Below the pieces are notes generated by a model. The model was not told where the DNA came from and did no database searches. It saw nothing but the letters and a program-made list of their open reading frames with translations. A stretch of DNA of 64,000 nt from Bin5 sp965221345. GTDB taxonomy: Bacteria > Chloroflexota > Anaerolineae > Caldilineales > Caldilineaceae. The DNA is taken from contig CBDCSD010000002.1 of the NCBI GenBank assembly GCA_965221345.1, positions 868,001 through 932,000 on the forward strand, written 5' to 3'. Positions within the stretch are counted from its first letter, which is position 1. Each line of letters starts with the position of its first letter. Made by a program: the position numbers and the translations under genes. Below, piece by piece: positions 36,804 through 45,869 of the stretch.

Positions 36804-37979
36804 TTGAACAGAGTGGCGGCAGAGCAGCCGAAGGTGTTGTTCGTGACCGGCGAATATCCGCCGATGGTGGGCGGTGTGGGCAGGTTCACGGCCGAGTTGG
36901 CGCGGGCATTGCAGGCGCAGGGCGCGCAGATCGCCGTGCTGACCGACAAGCAGGTCACAGCGTCCACAGAGTCGGATGCGGTTCGGGTGCTGCCGCAACG
37001 CGACAGGTGGGGCTGGGGGATTCTGACCGATATCCCTGCCCGCGCGCGCGCGGTCGGCGCGGAATGGGTTCACGTCCAGTTTCAGACCGCCGCTTACGGA
37101 ATGCATCCGGCCATCAATGCGCTGCCCTACTTCCTGCGGCGACATGGTCTGCGCGCTGCCTGGACCTATCACGATCTGCGCGTTCCCTATCTCTTCCCCA
37201 AGGCTGGAGCACGCCTGCGCGATTGGGTTACACGGCTGCCGTTGCGGGCGGCGGAGGCGGTGGTGGTTACGAACCAGAGCGACTGGGGATCGGTGCGAGA
37301 GGAGACGGGGCCGGGCCAGCTCCACCGCATTCCGATCGGCAGCGACATCGAGAGCCGGCAGTTTTCGACGGCGGAGCGGAGCCGGCGGCGGGCGGCGCGC
37401 GGTTACGTCGGTGAACAGCTTGTGCTGGGCTATTTTGGCTTTCTCAATGCCAGCAAGGGGGGGCTGACGCTGATCGAGAGTGTGGCGGCGCTGGCAGGCG
37501 AAGGCTGGGACGTTCATCTGCTGATGATCGGCGAACGGGTGGGAGCCAGCGACGAAACCAACTTCAATTATCTGCAGCGGGTCGAGGCAGCTATCTCTGA
37601 ACATGGGCTAGATGGTCGCGTCCAGTGGACCGGCCACCAGTCGGACGTGGAGGTCGCGGCCGATTTCAACGCCATTGACGTGTTGGTGATGCCTTATGAG
37701 GACGGCATGAGCATGCGCCGCAGCACGTTGACGGCCGCGCTGGCCAACGGCTGCGCGATCGTAACCACCCATCCGCAGGCGCCTACGCCGGAACTTGCTG
37801 CGGACTCCGACCTGCTGCTGGTTCCTCCCAGGGACGCGGCGGCAACCGCGGCGGCGGTGCGGCGAATCGCTGCGGACCCGGGCCTGGCGGCGGATCTGCG
37901 CGCCAATGCGCGGCGGGCGGCGCGCCAGTTCAGTTGGGATGTGATCGCAGCGCAGCATCTGGAAATGTATAACCCATAG
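36804..37979 (+). CDS. Family-4-type glycosyltransferase (GT-B)
   Basis: 391 residues. The start is TTG at 36804 or GTG at 36813 (the latter has GGGGG about nine bases upstream). N-terminal GT-B entry: VLFVTGEYPPMVGGVGRFTAELARALQAQG. C-terminal nucleotide-sugar domain: LGYFGFLNASKGGLTLIESVAALA, then VQWTGHQSDVEVAADFNAIDVLVMPYEDGMSMRRSTLTAALANGCAIVTT. The usual E-x7-E motif is changed: the first Glu is kept (PYED) and the second position is Ser/Thr, a pattern seen in some Chloroflexota GT4 enzymes. It would build a glycolipid or surface glycan; acceptor and donor are unknown. Confidence 0.86.
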   Translation: MNRVAAEQPKVLFVTGEYPPMVGGVGRFTAELARALQAQGAQIAVLTDKQVTASTESDAVRVLPQRDRWGWGILTDIPARARAVGAEWVHVQFQTAAYGMHPAINALPYFLRRHGLRAAWTYHDLRVPYLFPKAGARLRDWVTRLPLRAAEAVVVTNQSDWGSVREETGPGQLHRIPIGSDIESRQFSTAERSRRRAARGYVGEQLVLGYFGFLNASKGGLTLIESVAALAGEGWDVHLLMIGERVGASDETNFNYLQRVEAAISEHGLDGRVQWTGHQSDVEVAADFNAIDVLVMPYEDGMSMRRSTLTAALANGCAIVTTHPQAPTPELAADSDLLLVPPRDAAATAAAVRRIAADPGLAADLRANARRAARQFSWDVIAAQHLEMYNP

Positions 37980-38012
37980 ATGGACTTTCCCCGTATGTCC
38001 ATTTCCCGCCCG

Positions 38013-38041
38013 TTGACCCGCCTGCTGTCACGTTGTACACT
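38013..38041 (+). promoter_or_regulatory. Sigma-70-type promoter of the aldo/keto reductase gene
   Basis: TTGACC (38013-38018), 17-nt spacer, TACACT (38036-38041); start near 38048, 63 nt ahead of the ATG at 38111. The transcript leader includes the intergenic CCACTGACCACTAGCCACTG tract. Confidence 0.55.
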
Positions 38042-38110
38042 GTCTGAATTCTAGCGGCCTGTGAAGCACCATTGGCCACTGACCACTAGCCACTGCATGG
38101 AGGCCAAGAG

Positions 38111-39091
38111 ATGGAATATCGCGCATTTGGACGTACAGGACTGGACGTATCCGCAATCGGCTTCGGTTGCTGGGAGATCGGCGGCGGGTACGGACACTTT
38201 GACGAAAGCGACGTTGTCAAGGCGGTGCAGCGAGCACTCGACCTGGGGATTAATCTCTTTGACACGGCCGAGGGCTATGGGTTTGGCCAATCCGAAGAGA
38301 TCCTGGGCAGGGCGCTGGGGACGCGGCGCGATGAGGCAATTGTTGTCACCAAGTTCGGCATCTTACAGGATGACGGCAAATGGTACCGCGACAGCAGCCG
38401 CGAGTCGGCCCTGGCGGCCATTGACCGCAGCCTCAAGGCGCTGGGGACCGACTACGTCGACGTGTATCTGATCCACTGGCCGGATAAGGATGTGCCATTG
38501 GAGGAGTCGATGGGGGTGCTGGAGGAGATTGTGCAGGCGGGAAAGGCCCGCTTTGTCGGTGTTTCCAACTTCCGTCCGCACCAGATCGAGACTTGTATGG
38601 AGACGCGGCGGGTGGACATCACCCAGTACGGCTACCATATGTTCGACCGCCGGCTGGAGCGTGAGGTCTTCCCAACGATTGCGGAGCATGGAATCGGTCT
38701 GATGACGTATGGGTCGCTGGCGCATGGTCTGCTGACGGGCACGTTTACGCTCGAGACAACGTTTGACGAAAGTGACTGGCGCTCCAACGGGACAGCCTTC
38801 AACATCCCGCTGTTTACGGAGGAGGTCTTTGCCAGGAACGTGGCTGCGGTTGAAGACCTCAAGCCGATCGCTGCCCGGCACGGCAAGACGATGGCGCAGC
38901 TTGCGCTGCGCTGGGCGCTGTCGAATCAGGTGGTAAGTGTGGCGCTGATCGGGTTTCGCCGCCCCGAGGAGGTTGAGGAAAATGTAGCCGGTCTCGACTT
39001 GTCACTTGATCAGGCGACGCTGGACGAGATCGATGCGGTGTTTGCCAAACACGGTGTGGATACCGCGCCCGCGGCCTGGGTCGAGGCCTGA
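38111..39091 (+). CDS. Aldo/keto reductase
   Basis: 326 residues, (alpha/beta)8 NADPH-dependent oxidoreductase. RTGLDVSAIGFGCWEIGGGYG is the usual entry. The catalytic tetrad is visible: Asp and Tyr in NLFDTAEGYGFGQSEEILG, Lys in IVVTKFGIL, His in DVYLIHWPDKDVP. The C-terminal cofactor loop IGFRRPEEVEENVAGLDLSL matches the family (I-x-G-x-R-x-x-x-x-x-x-E/N). It reduces aldehydes or oxidises sugars, linked by neighbourhood to the PhyH gene 83 bp downstream on the same strand. Confidence 0.92.
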   Translation: MEYRAFGRTGLDVSAIGFGCWEIGGGYGHFDESDVVKAVQRALDLGINLFDTAEGYGFGQSEEILGRALGTRRDEAIVVTKFGILQDDGKWYRDSSRESALAAIDRSLKALGTDYVDVYLIHWPDKDVPLEESMGVLEEIVQAGKARFVGVSNFRPHQIETCMETRRVDITQYGYHMFDRRLEREVFPTIAEHGIGLMTYGSLAHGLLTGTFTLETTFDESDWRSNGTAFNIPLFTEEVFARNVAAVEDLKPIAARHGKTMAQLALRWALSNQVVSVALIGFRRPEEVEENVAGLDLSLDQATLDEIDAVFAKHGVDTAPAAWVEA

Positions 39092-39174
39092 GCGCGAAAC
39101 GGCCGATCAACCGACATCAACAGAGATCTGAAAACGTTACCGATTTTGGTGTCACAGGGAAAGGATACATTTGC

Positions 39175-39969
39175 ATGGCAACCTCGCGCCTGCGCTTTCT
39201 GTCTGAGGAGCAGGTCAGGCAGTTCAAGCTCAACGGCTTTCTGACTGTAGATGACGTTCTCTCCGCAATGGAGGTGGCGGCCCTGGCTGCGCATACGGAC
39301 CTGATCGCGGCGGGCAAGGTTGAGCACATCCCGGAGGCGAGCATTCAACTGGAAAAGGTGTTCCGCGAAGGCGAGCGTGCAGTTGCCGATCAGGTGCTGG
39401 CGGTGCGCAAACTGTACAATCTGGCCGTCTATGACGAGTTCATGTGGGGTCATGCCACCCATCGTCGGATCGTCGACATCATCGCCGATCTGCTGGGCAG
39501 CGACGACATCAAACTGTACGGCGATCAGCTATTTATGAAGGCGGCGGTGACAGGCACGGCGCAGCCCTGGCACCAGGATTCGGCGTCGTGGCGCGACATT
39601 TTCCCGATGGACCTGGTGACGGCATGGACGGCTATCGATCAGGCCATGGTTGAGAACGGCTGCCTGAACTTCGCCCCCGGCACGCACCGCTGTGGCATGA
39701 TGCGAGGGAAGCAACTGTCGTGGTTCCTGGAGGATATTGGGAGCGAACAGTGGCCGATCGTGCCGGCGCCGTTGAATCCGGGCAGCATCAGTTTTCATCA
39801 CAGCCTGGTGCTGCACCAGAGCAACGCCAACCTGTCCGGTCAAAGGCGGCGCGGCTATGCGGTGCACTACATGCGGGCGGCGTCGCAGCGGGATGGGTCG
39901 GTTACGGATGCGCCGAAGATGCCGCCGTTCAAGCAGATCCGGGGCTGCTCGTTTGCGGGGCGGGTATAA
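39175..39969 (+). CDS. Phytanoyl-CoA dioxygenase (PhyH) family protein
   Basis: 264 residues, Fe(II)/2-oxoglutarate oxygenase fold. FKLNGFLTVDDVLSAMEVAAL is the entry; PWHQDSASWRDIFPMDLVTAWTAIDQAMVENGCLNFAPGTHRCG has His-x-Asp and the conserved E-N-G-C-L-x-x-x-P-G-T/S-H segment. ISFHHSLVLHQSNANLSGQRRRGYAVHYM carries the distal His and the 2-oxoglutarate Arg. It is a distant paralogue of the gene at 20093. The RecQ-like gene begins only 19 bp after the stop, so the accessory module has been placed directly behind this metabolic gene. Confidence 0.91.
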   Translation: MATSRLRFLSEEQVRQFKLNGFLTVDDVLSAMEVAALAAHTDLIAAGKVEHIPEASIQLEKVFREGERAVADQVLAVRKLYNLAVYDEFMWGHATHRRIVDIIADLLGSDDIKLYGDQLFMKAAVTGTAQPWHQDSASWRDIFPMDLVTAWTAIDQAMVENGCLNFAPGTHRCGMMRGKQLSWFLEDIGSEQWPIVPAPLNPGSISFHHSLVLHQSNANLSGQRRRGYAVHYMRAASQRDGSVTDAPKMPPFKQIRGCSFAGRV

Positions 39970-39988
39970 ACGCGAAGGAAATCGCCCC

Positions 39989-42058
39989 ATGAAGTTTGAT
40001 CGAGAACGTGCTCTGGAGTTGCTTCGAAAAGGTACTGGTCTCCCTCACGCCGTCTTCCATGAGAATCAGGACAGAGCAATCCAGCACGTGGTAGAAGGTG
40101 ATGGCTCCCTGCTCGTAGTGCAAAAAACGGGCTGGGGCAAGAGTAACGTGTATTTCATCGCTACCAAATTGCTGCGGGATCAAGGCGCCGGACCGGCTCT
40201 GCTGATTTCGCCCCTGCTTTCCCTGATGCGCAATCAAATCGATGCGGCTCGTCGCATGGGCGTGCGGGCGGAGACCATAAACTCAAGTAACAGGCAGGAT
40301 TGGGAAGACATTATTGGCAAGGTGCATCGGGATGAAGTAGACATACTGCTGATATCCCCTGAACGCCTGGCCAATCGTGAATTCCTTGAGCAGGTGCTAG
40401 GCGTTGTTGCACCCAACATCGTGCTATTGGTTGTGGACGAGGCGCACTGTATTTCCGACTGGGGGCACGATTTTCGGCCCGACTACCGTCGCATTGAGCG
40501 CCTTGCACGGTTGTTTCCAGGCAATCTGCGACTGCTGGCCACAACAGCCACCGCCAATAGGCGCGTGATGGATGATCTGCGGGCTATCCTTGGTCCCAAT
40601 CTGCATGTGTTACTCGGGGACCTCAATCGCCCCAGCCTCACCTTGCAGACAATACAGATGCCAAGCCAGATTCAGCGTATGGCATGGCTGGCCGAAAATC
40701 TGCCCAAGATGAGGGGAAGCGGCATCATCTATACTTTGACCGTTGGTGACGCCGAACGTCTGACAACATGGCTGAAACGTCAGAAGTTGGACGTGGAAGT
40801 ATACACAGGGCAGATGGACAACGATGAACGTGAACGCCTGGAAAATCTGCTCCTGGAGAACCGTGTGAAAGCCCTGGTAGCGACGGTCGCTTTGGGCATG
40901 GGCTTTGACAAGCCAGATCTGGGATATGTCATACACTATCAGGCACCGGGGTCGGTCGTGTCCTATTATCAACAAGTGGGACGCGCCGGACGCGATGGCA
41001 ACGATGCCTACGGCATTTTGCTAAGTGGCAAAGAAGAGACAGACATCGTTGACTTTTTCATCAGGAGCAGCTTTCCTACACTGAAAGAAGGGGATAGAAT
41101 CGTAAATGCTCTAGAAAGAGCGCCCAACGGACTTTCCAGTTACGAGTTGCAAAATGAGGTAAATATCAGACCTTCGCGCTTGACGCAGGCCACCAAAATC
41201 ATTGCACTGGAATCGCCTGCGCCCATTGTGCAACAAGGGCGCAAGTGGCAGTTGACTCCTACGCGACTTTCAGATTCGTTTTGGGGGCGGATCGAGCGGC
41301 TGACGGAATTGCGAAAAAAAGAACAACGACAGATGCAGGCCTTTGTATCGTTGCCCCGCGGACATATGGAGTTCTTGATAGATGCCCTGGATGGCGATCC
41401 GGGCGGTGTCGCTCCATCCCGTTTGCCTCCGCTTCCGTCGCGCACGAACCCTCTTCTTGTGGAGGCCGCTAGGCGGTTACTGCGCAGCAACATGGGTATG
41501 ATAAAGCCTCGCAAGATGTGGCCTCCTGGCATGGGCTTATCCGAGTTCAGAGGGAACATTCCCCAGGAACTGCAGCCCTGTCCCGGCATAAGTCTGTGTG
41601 ACTGGAACGATGGCGGCTGGGGAACCGAGGTAAGCCAGGGGAAGTACACGGCCGGCCAGTTCTCTGACGAGTTGGTGGAGGCATGCGCCAGTCTTGTACG
41701 CAGGTGGTCGCCCAGTCCCGCTCCCCAGTGGGTTGCGTGCATCCCCTCACGGCGGAACCCAGTTCTGGTTCCTGATTTTGCGCGTCGTCTGGCGCAGGCA
41801 CTCAATCTTCCGTTTGATACCGCCCTGCTAAAAGTGCGGAATCATCCCCCGCAGAAAGAGATGGCCAATTCTGCGCATCAGTGTCGCAACTTAGTCGACA
41901 CCATGCAGGTCGAAACTCGAAACATTCAGCCGGGTCCGGTACTGCTGGTGGATGATATCGTGGATTCGCGCTGGACTTTCACCATGGCTGCCTGGCTCCT
42001 GCGTGAGGCGGGTAGTGGTGAAGTGTGGCCATTGGCCTTGTCCAATGCAAAAGGCTGA
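39989..42058 (+). CDS. RecQ-type helicase with C-terminal phosphoribosyltransferase-like domain
   Basis: 689 residues; ATG at 39989 with GAAGGAAA eight bases upstream. The N-terminal two-thirds is a superfamily-2 helicase: VVQKTGWGKSNVYF (motif I), LLVVDEAHCISDWGHDFRPDYRRI (D-E-A-H plus the RecQ aromatic loop), LLATTATAN (III), ATVALGMGFDKPDLGYVIHY (V), QQVGRAGRDGNDA (VI). The RecQ zinc cluster and HRDC domain are missing: no Cys set follows the core. The last 150 residues contain WVACIPSRRNPVLVPDFARRLAQAL and PGPVLLVDDIVDSRWTFTMAAWLL, the PRPP-binding loop of type I phosphoribosyltransferases (ComFC-like). The DprA-like gene follows with a 4-bp gap. The role is likely in processing foreign DNA. 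Confidence 0.85.
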   Translation: MKFDRERALELLRKGTGLPHAVFHENQDRAIQHVVEGDGSLLVVQKTGWGKSNVYFIATKLLRDQGAGPALLISPLLSLMRNQIDAARRMGVRAETINSSNRQDWEDIIGKVHRDEVDILLISPERLANREFLEQVLGVVAPNIVLLVVDEAHCISDWGHDFRPDYRRIERLARLFPGNLRLLATTATANRRVMDDLRAILGPNLHVLLGDLNRPSLTLQTIQMPSQIQRMAWLAENLPKMRGSGIIYTLTVGDAERLTTWLKRQKLDVEVYTGQMDNDERERLENLLLENRVKALVATVALGMGFDKPDLGYVIHYQAPGSVVSYYQQVGRAGRDGNDAYGILLSGKEETDIVDFFIRSSFPTLKEGDRIVNALERAPNGLSSYELQNEVNIRPSRLTQATKIIALESPAPIVQQGRKWQLTPTRLSDSFWGRIERLTELRKKEQRQMQAFVSLPRGHMEFLIDALDGDPGGVAPSRLPPLPSRTNPLLVEAARRLLRSNMGMIKPRKMWPPGMGLSEFRGNIPQELQPCPGISLCDWNDGGWGTEVSQGKYTAGQFSDELVEACASLVRRWSPSPAPQWVACIPSRRNPVLVPDFARRLAQALNLPFDTALLKVRNHPPQKEMANSAHQCRNLVDTMQVETRNIQPGPVLLVDDIVDSRWTFTMAAWLLREAGSGEVWPLALSNAKG

Positions 42059-42062
42059 CATA

Positions 42063-43499
42063 ATGGACATTTCTGCAGATACCCAAGCCATTCTGATGCT
42101 GGTGTCGCCTCTCATGGCGGGAGGCTCTTTCGACTCGAAGCTTCTCCTTACGCACCGAGAATACACGAGCTTGGCAAAGATCCTTCAGCAGTCTAATAGT
42201 CAGCCTGCCGATCTGATTGACAGGGGGAAGGCTCCCGATATTCTGGAAACACTGGAGAGCCACAGGTTCGACAAGGAACGGATCAGTCGGTTGTTGGGGC
42301 GGGGAATGCAGTTGTCACTCGCGCTGGAGCACTGGCAGCAACGTTCTATTCAAGTCATCAGCCGTGCAGACGAACTGTACCCAAAACGCCTGAAAGAGGC
42401 TTTGCAACACCAAGCCCCTCCCTTGCTTTATGTTTGCGGGGAGAACATCGACCTGTTGAATAGGGGTGGTCTGGCGGTAGTAGGCTCGCGACACGTGGAT
42501 GCCGATCTCCTCAGCTATACGCGCACCGTAGGCGAATTAGCGGCTGGCGCCGACTGCACTATTGTATCAGGGGGCGCTAAGGGGGTCGATCAGGCTGCGA
42601 TGCAAGGAGCCGTCGCGGCCGGGGGAAGTGTCATTGGTGTGGTAGCCAACAATCTGGAAACTGCCGTATTGCGCAACCGGAATGAACTGATAGACAACAG
42701 GTTGCTGCTGTGTTCTGCCTTCGACCCCGGGGTGCGCTTTCAGGTCTGGCAAGCCATGGACCGGAACAAACTGATATATGCTCTTTCCGACGCTGCCCTG
42801 GTCGTTGAATCCGATGTGGGAAAAGGGGGCACATGGCAGGGAGCCGTGGAACAGATTCAGAAATTGAAGGTGGTTCCGTTGTATACGCGCATGTCAGGTC
42901 CTGATTCTGCAGGGTTGGAAGAGTTGCGCAAGCTGGGGGCACATAGTTGGCCCGAATTCGACAGCGAGGAGAAGCTGCGCGAGTTCATGCAAGCAAGCAG
43001 AGAGCGTGACAACGACGCTGAACTCCCCCTCTTCAACCAGCCGATCGCAGCGGAAACCGATAGTCCCGTTGAAATCGTTACCCAACCTTACACAGAGGTT
43101 CATGCTGAATCGCCGGACCGCTCGGACGCACTGACCGTGGCTGAACCCGGAACAGATTCCGACTCATTTGGTTCTTCCCAGCCGCTTCCGAATGGGCAGG
43201 AAAAATCACGGCAGGCGCAGGACCTGACATGGAAAGACAAGCTTTTCCTACATGTGGAAGAGATCATTCTGCATATGCTGAAGGAAAAGGGTCCCCTGAC
43301 ACGTGATGAAGTGGCAGTGCATCTGGACACCGCGAAAGGACAGACTGGTTCGTGGTTGAAGCAACTGGTGTACTCGGACAAAGTCGAAAAACTGCCCAAG
43401 TCGACTCGCTTCCAGATTAGGAAGAGCGAGCAATTATCTTTCTCACCCCCGCGCGACGAATCCGCCGCTTCTTCCAATTCCCCGGATGCAAAGCAATAA
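42063..43499 (+). CDS. DprA/SMF-like protein
   Basis: 478 residues; ATG at 42063 after AAAAGG. DprA hallmarks: ISRADELYPKRLKEALQHQAPPLLYVCG before the Rossmann core, LAVVGSRHVDADLL (G-S-R), CTIVSGGAKGVDQAAMQGAVAAGGSVIGVVANN (S-G-G-A-x-G-x-D), then ALVVESDVGKGGTWQGA. It ends in a winged-helix-like domain (KGPLTRDEVAVHLDTAKGQTGSWLKQLVYSDKVEKL), as in DprA C-termini, but an acidic linker of about 60 residues separates it. Housekeeping DprA loads RecA on transforming DNA; this copy, tied to a helicase/PRTase, is likely a specialised paralogue. Confidence 0.85.
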   Translation: MDISADTQAILMLVSPLMAGGSFDSKLLLTHREYTSLAKILQQSNSQPADLIDRGKAPDILETLESHRFDKERISRLLGRGMQLSLALEHWQQRSIQVISRADELYPKRLKEALQHQAPPLLYVCGENIDLLNRGGLAVVGSRHVDADLLSYTRTVGELAAGADCTIVSGGAKGVDQAAMQGAVAAGGSVIGVVANNLETAVLRNRNELIDNRLLLCSAFDPGVRFQVWQAMDRNKLIYALSDAALVVESDVGKGGTWQGAVEQIQKLKVVPLYTRMSGPDSAGLEELRKLGAHSWPEFDSEEKLREFMQASRERDNDAELPLFNQPIAAETDSPVEIVTQPYTEVHAESPDRSDALTVAEPGTDSDSFGSSQPLPNGQEKSRQAQDLTWKDKLFLHVEEIILHMLKEKGPLTRDEVAVHLDTAKGQTGSWLKQLVYSDKVEKLPKSTRFQIRKSEQLSFSPPRDESAASSNSPDAKQ

Positions 43500-43632
43500 T
43501 TCTTGCAAGGCACGTAGTCGAATTACAGGTCCGGTTCTATTTGCTTCCGAAGCCTGTTAAACAATGACAGGAACTCTCCTGAACGAACTGCCAGAAAGTA
43601 TGTAGGGTTCAGATCCCCCAACACCTCCGGCG

Positions 43633-44667
43633 CTACACCGCCCCTGGCGCGCCGAGTGGATGCGGGCCGTTCGTCATCGGATTGGCGCGGGCGAGGGCGT
43701 AGACCGCGTCCTGCAGTTCGAGGATGCGCACCGCATCTTCGACATTGGGCGAAAAGCTGATGCGCCCTTCCTCGATGGCTGCCAGCGCCCTGCGCATGAT
43801 TTCCTTCATTCCACGGGTATTCGGCGATTCCTCGTGGAAAGTCACGCCCTCGGTTGTGTGAACTTCAGTCACCCTGTTCCCCTGCTGGTCATAGCGTTGC
43901 AGGACCGTCGCTTTGGTGCCGATGAAGCGAAAGCTGTGATCGCCGCCGCGTGCGCCTGATTGGTAGCTGTAACCGGATTCGACGATACCGGTCACGCCGC
44001 TGTCCGTGCGCAATATACCCACGCCTACATCCTCGACTTCGCGGGCGTACATCGAGTTGGAGATGACACCGCCGACGGCGGTGACGGGCCGGTCGCCGAC
44101 GAACTGCAGGAAGGTGTCGATGCCGTGGGCGGACTCGGTCGCCCAGCAGCCGCCGCCGGAAACAGTGGCATCGTTATGCCAGGCCGAGGGCGTGGGATCG
44201 TAGCGCGAGGGCGGCCCGTTGTTGAGGCGGCTGTTGTAAAGGACGAGGTCGCCGAAGCTGCCATCATCGATCATCTGCTGGACCAGATCAACAAGCTCCG
44301 TTCCGCGGTTGGGAAGGGTCAGGGCGCTGAAGACGCCGCGCTCTGTGCAGAGTTCGGCGGCAGGACGCAGGCGGGCGGCGCAGTCGGCGAAGGGTTTGTC
44401 AAGCAGGAAGGGCAGGTCGCGCTCGGCGCAGGCGCGGACGTGGTCCGGCATCTCGGTATGTTTGCCGGCGACCAGGACGGCGTCGGGGCGGCTGGCGTCG
44501 AGGCATTCGGCTGCGGAACCGAAGGCGGGACACTGAAACTCATCGGCCAACTGCTGGCGGGGACCTTGTTCGGCGTCCATCACGGCGACGATCTCGTGGC
44601 CGAGGTCGCGCGTCGTGGTGGCCATGCCGCGGCCGTGGTGGCTGTAGGAAAGTAGAACAGTTCGCAT
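43633..44667 (-). CDS. Gfo/Idh/MocA-family oxidoreductase
   Basis: 344 residues. The N-terminal Rossmann turn is atypical (VLLSYSHHGRGMATT instead of G-x-G-x-x-G), but VVAVMDAE, RPDAVLVAGKHTEMPDHV and LPFLLDKPFADCAA (D-K-P replacing E-K-P) fit the family. The C-terminal domain has GGGCWATESAHGIDTFLQFVG, typical of the substrate half. It is followed (upstream in transcription order) by two further family members on the same strand, 11 bp away, so the three probably form one transcript. Confidence 0.85.
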   Translation of the reverse strand: MRTVLLSYSHHGRGMATTTRDLGHEIVAVMDAEQGPRQQLADEFQCPAFGSAAECLDASRPDAVLVAGKHTEMPDHVRACAERDLPFLLDKPFADCAARLRPAAELCTERGVFSALTLPNRGTELVDLVQQMIDDGSFGDLVLYNSRLNNGPPSRYDPTPSAWHNDATVSGGGCWATESAHGIDTFLQFVGDRPVTAVGGVISNSMYAREVEDVGVGILRTDSGVTGIVESGYSYQSGARGGDHSFRFIGTKATVLQRYDQQGNRVTEVHTTEGVTFHEESPNTRGMKEIMRRALAAIEEGRISFSPNVEDAVRILELQDAVYALARANPMTNGPHPLGAPGAV

Positions 44668-44678
44668 GGTTGTTTACC

Positions 44679-45731
44679 TCAAACCCAGCCGTGAAGACGG
44701 GTGACGGGCACGCCGTGGCGCTGATGGGTCCAGGAGAGGCCGCTCTCAAGGACGACCTCGCGCCCGCTGATGGCCGAATTTTCGGCCGCGAACAGGATCT
44801 CCATAATGTGTCGGCTCCACTCGCCGGAGGTGGGCGGCTCGATGTCCTGCTCGATCGACTCGACGAATGACTTCCATTCATGGTGCATCTCAGCCGACGG
44901 GTCGTCGAAAGGAATGTCCTTCCACTCGTCCCCCTGCCCGACTTTGACAAACTTCTCGCCATGCTGGCTGAAGCGCAGGGTACCGTTGGCGCAGATGACC
45001 TGGCTCTCGTAGTTGGGCGCGCCGTCGGCGAAACCGACCGAGACTGCGACGCCGGCGAGGCCGTTCTTGTAGCGGACGAGCGCGGTGGCGGTGTCGTCGC
45101 TGGCCTGGTAGTGGGCGCGTGTGCCCATGCTGGCCGAGACCGAAACGGCTTGGGAAGCCATCAGCCAGGTGAGGCGGTCGACGACGTGAACGCCGTTGGC
45201 CAGCCACATGCCGCCGCCGTGGAAGCGGCTGCGGTACTGCGGAGGCCGGCTGGCGTAGTTCCAGTTCTTGGACATGTAGCAGACGACCGTCATCAGCGGG
45301 CCTAGCTGGCCAGAGTCGAGAATCTCCTTGGCCTTGAGGCTGGTGCCGTAGAAGTGCTGGGTCTGGCCGACCATGAGCTTGACGTTGTTGTTGGCGGCGG
45401 CTTCGATCATGTCGTCGCACTGCTCGAGACTGAGCGCCATCGGCTTTTCGACGAGGACATGCTTGCCGGCGTTGCAGGCGTCGACGGTGAGGCGGTGGTG
45501 GAGTTGATGGCCCAGTACTACGGCAACTGCTTCGACCTCGTCGTCCTTCAGAAGCTCGGTGTGCGAAGGGTAGCCCTTGGGGATGTCGTACTTCTCCATA
45601 TATTGACGGCGCTTCTCTTCGAACAGATCGGCGACCGCGACGACCTCGACGTTGTCAAGCGTAGAGATGGCAAGACAATGGGCGCGGGCGATGCCCCCCA
45701 GCCCGATGATTCCTACTTTCAATTTCGCCAT
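44679..45731 (-). CDS. Gfo/Idh/MocA-family oxidoreductase (tandem copy A)
   Basis: 350 residues. LKVGIIGLGGIARAHC is the cofactor-binding turn; HVLVEKPMALSLEQCDDMIEAA is the E-K-P catalytic region; FHGGGMWLANGVHVVDRLTWL is the substrate-domain G-G-x-W/L-x-x-x-G-x-H motif with the active-site His. It is the near-twin of 45870-46922: the first 60 residues differ at seven positions and there are no gaps. It acts on a cyclic polyol or sugar; probably NAD-linked. Confidence 0.92.
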   Translation of the reverse strand: MAKLKVGIIGLGGIARAHCLAISTLDNVEVVAVADLFEEKRRQYMEKYDIPKGYPSHTELLKDDEVEAVAVVLGHQLHHRLTVDACNAGKHVLVEKPMALSLEQCDDMIEAAANNNVKLMVGQTQHFYGTSLKAKEILDSGQLGPLMTVVCYMSKNWNYASRPPQYRSRFHGGGMWLANGVHVVDRLTWLMASQAVSVSASMGTRAHYQASDDTATALVRYKNGLAGVAVSVGFADGAPNYESQVICANGTLRFSQHGEKFVKVGQGDEWKDIPFDDPSAEMHHEWKSFVESIEQDIEPPTSGEWSRHIMEILFAAENSAISGREVVLESGLSWTHQRHGVPVTRLHGWV

Positions 45732-45869
45732 GTTTGTCTATCTCGCTCCTGTGTGTTGTAGCTGTTGTTAAGATTTTTGTGATTCATTGAATAAGCAAGT
45801 CTGGTTCAGGGCCGAAATTGGGCTTCCTGTTTGCCATGGTGCACTGGCGGACCCGCATTGTTGCGCACT

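Noticed and set aside
36657..37604. 315-codon minus-strand frame across the GT4 gene
   Set aside because: Shadow of the GT-B glycosyltransferase; no conserved motif.
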